From Deltaproteobacteria bacterium (GTDB taxonomy: Bacteria; Desulfobacterota; Dissulfuribacteria; Dissulfuribacterales; UBA3076), in the NCBI GenBank assembly GCA_030618205.1, contig JAUXDR010000090.1:1-5334 (forward strand): a DNA stretch of 5,334 bases, given 5' to 3'. The position numbers and the translations under genes were made by a program. Shown in pieces: positions 4,929-5,334 of this stretch. Numbering within the stretch: position 1 is the first letter of the stretch; each line of letters starts with the position of its first letter. A model generated the notes under the pieces. That model was given only the letters and a program-made list of their open reading frames with translations, did no database searches and was not told the origin of the DNA.

Positions 4929-4943
4929 GATTCTATAAGAATC
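4929..4943. promoter_or_regulatory. Perfect palindrome upstream of the UPF0175/DUF3368 operon
   Basis: GATTCT-ATA-AGAATC is a perfect 6-base inverted repeat with a three-base centre, 81 bases upstream of ATG 4848. On the minus strand it contains TATAGA, a possible -10, but no good -35 accompanies it. It may be an operator for the helix-turn-helix UPF0175 protein. That role is inferred from position only. Confidence 0.4.
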
Positions 4944-5018
4944 CCATTTAAAATCATATTGATCTTTCTGAAAATTTTCCCCAGCATTTGTAGTGCATAA
5001 TCCGGGATCATGAACTTC

Positions 5019-5150
5019 TCACGAATAGAGCATCTTGTGCTCTTCATGAACACCAAACTTTGAGGCTATCTCATTGGCTGTTTGGTGACCTTTGAGAGCG
5101 GCCAAAGCAACCTTGGCTTTGAGTTCTTTGCTGTAACGTTTTCTCTTCAT
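5019..5150 (-). pseudogene. IS3-family transposase OrfA, truncated
   Basis: A 43-codon open frame beginning [20 protein letters not shown], then [15 protein letters not shown]. This is the N-terminal helix-turn-helix (HTH_Tnp_1) of IS3-family OrfA, normally about 90-100 residues followed by OrfB with a DDE domain. Homology stops after KFGVH, where the family usually continues PTQI--WKK. The remaining EEHKMLYS and the stop at 5019 are unrelated. ATG 5150 has AAGGGG seven bases upstream. No OrfB and no right end are present, so the element was cut by a deletion at about 5040. Confidence 0.85.
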
Positions 5151-5211
5151 TGAATTCCCCTTGAAACAGTCTGTTTTCTACCTTAACATACTGTCTCATT
5201 TTCGGGGTCCA
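5019..5211 (-). mobile_element. Left-end remnant of an IS3-family insertion sequence
   Basis: The outer end reads TGGACCCCGAAAATGAGACA on the minus strand from 5211 inward, a typical IS3-type terminal inverted repeat. The 5' leader and start of orfA follow. The matching right inverted repeat is absent from the window. The element therefore cannot move on its own. Confidence 0.75.
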
Positions 5212-5244
5212 CTATACCTGGCTGTGAGACGGGATTTCGATCAT
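5212..5244 (-). pseudogene. Ten-codon start of a gene cut by the IS end
   Basis: ATG 5244 overlaps the preceding gene's stop (ATGA) and gives M-I-E-I-P-S-H-S-Q-V, then TAG directly at the IS terminus (TAG-TGGACCCC). The coupled start suggests the second gene of an operon, interrupted by the insertion. The product is not recognisable. Confidence 0.4.
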
Positions 5245-5334
5245 GTTAGCTCGGGCTCAAAGAATTCTTCGCGTTCTACCAACTCGTCCACAATTTCAGT
5301 TCTCAACCGCATTCGTCTTCGCGCTGTCACAGGG
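5241..5334 (-). CDS. Unidentified protein, C-terminal part only
   Basis: An open frame entering from the right edge and ending at TGA 5241. It encodes at least 30 residues: VTARRRMRLRTEIVDELVER followed by EEFFEPELT. It is strongly charged, basic first and then acidic, with a probable helix. I do not recognise the family. It overlaps by four bases the start of a second, truncated frame. That coupled arrangement and the small basic/acidic ending would suit the antitoxin gene of a further TA pair, but this is a guess from context. The start and most of the gene lie outside the window. Confidence 0.5.
   Translation of the reverse strand, partial: PVTARRRMRLRTEIVDELVEREEFFEPELT

Overview
The window is a minus-strand stretch of a Gram-negative-type bacterial chromosome with mid-range GC. 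Every gene I can support is transcribed leftwards. The organism cannot be fixed from the sequence. The density of toxin-antitoxin (TA) pairs, the dispersed CGCAGATTA-type short repeats, the heptanucleotide repeat tract and a WecA-type glycan-priming enzyme would suit an environmental anaerobe such as a member of Desulfobacterota or Nitrospirota, but that is only an impression.

Layout from left to right. 1-828: 5' part of a membrane phosphoglycosyl-transferase (MraY/WecA family), running off the left edge and carrying an apparent +1 frameshift after codon 36. 832-1716: a VapB/VapC pair (1369-1638 and 908-1372) lying between two copies of a two-part short repeat, with a palindrome-containing control region upstream. 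1747-1893: C-terminal relic of a GxxExxY family protein. 1938-2588: a second VapBC pair of the AbrB-type VapB / tRNA(fMet)-nuclease VapC class; its toxin is broken by a +1 frameshift in a run of five T. A good sigma70-like promoter overlaps paired CATATG sites upstream. 2697-2786: small relic of a polysaccharide-locus oxidoreductase. 2811-2970: heptanucleotide repeat tract. 3104-3133: perfect 15-bp tandem duplication. 3251-3977: an MNT nucleotidyltransferase / HEPN pair. 4124-4848: a UPF0175 / DUF3368 pair. 5019-5211: truncated left end of an IS3-family element. 5212-5334: the end of an unidentified gene overlapping a second ORF that stops at the IS end.

The region reads as a TA-rich accessory island beside a glycan biosynthesis gene. 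It holds four TA or TA-like operons: three PIN-fold toxins (one broken) and one HEPN/MNT pair. Each has the antitoxin-side gene first and then the toxin-side gene, with close or overlapping junctions. Between the operons lie gene relics, repeats and IS debris, which suggests repeated gain and decay. I see no CRISPR array, tRNA, rRNA or convincing rho-independent terminator. The families are all recognisable, so the interest lies in the clustering, the two matching frameshifts, the repeat frame around the first VapBC module and the regulatory palindromes. I do not see a clearly new system.
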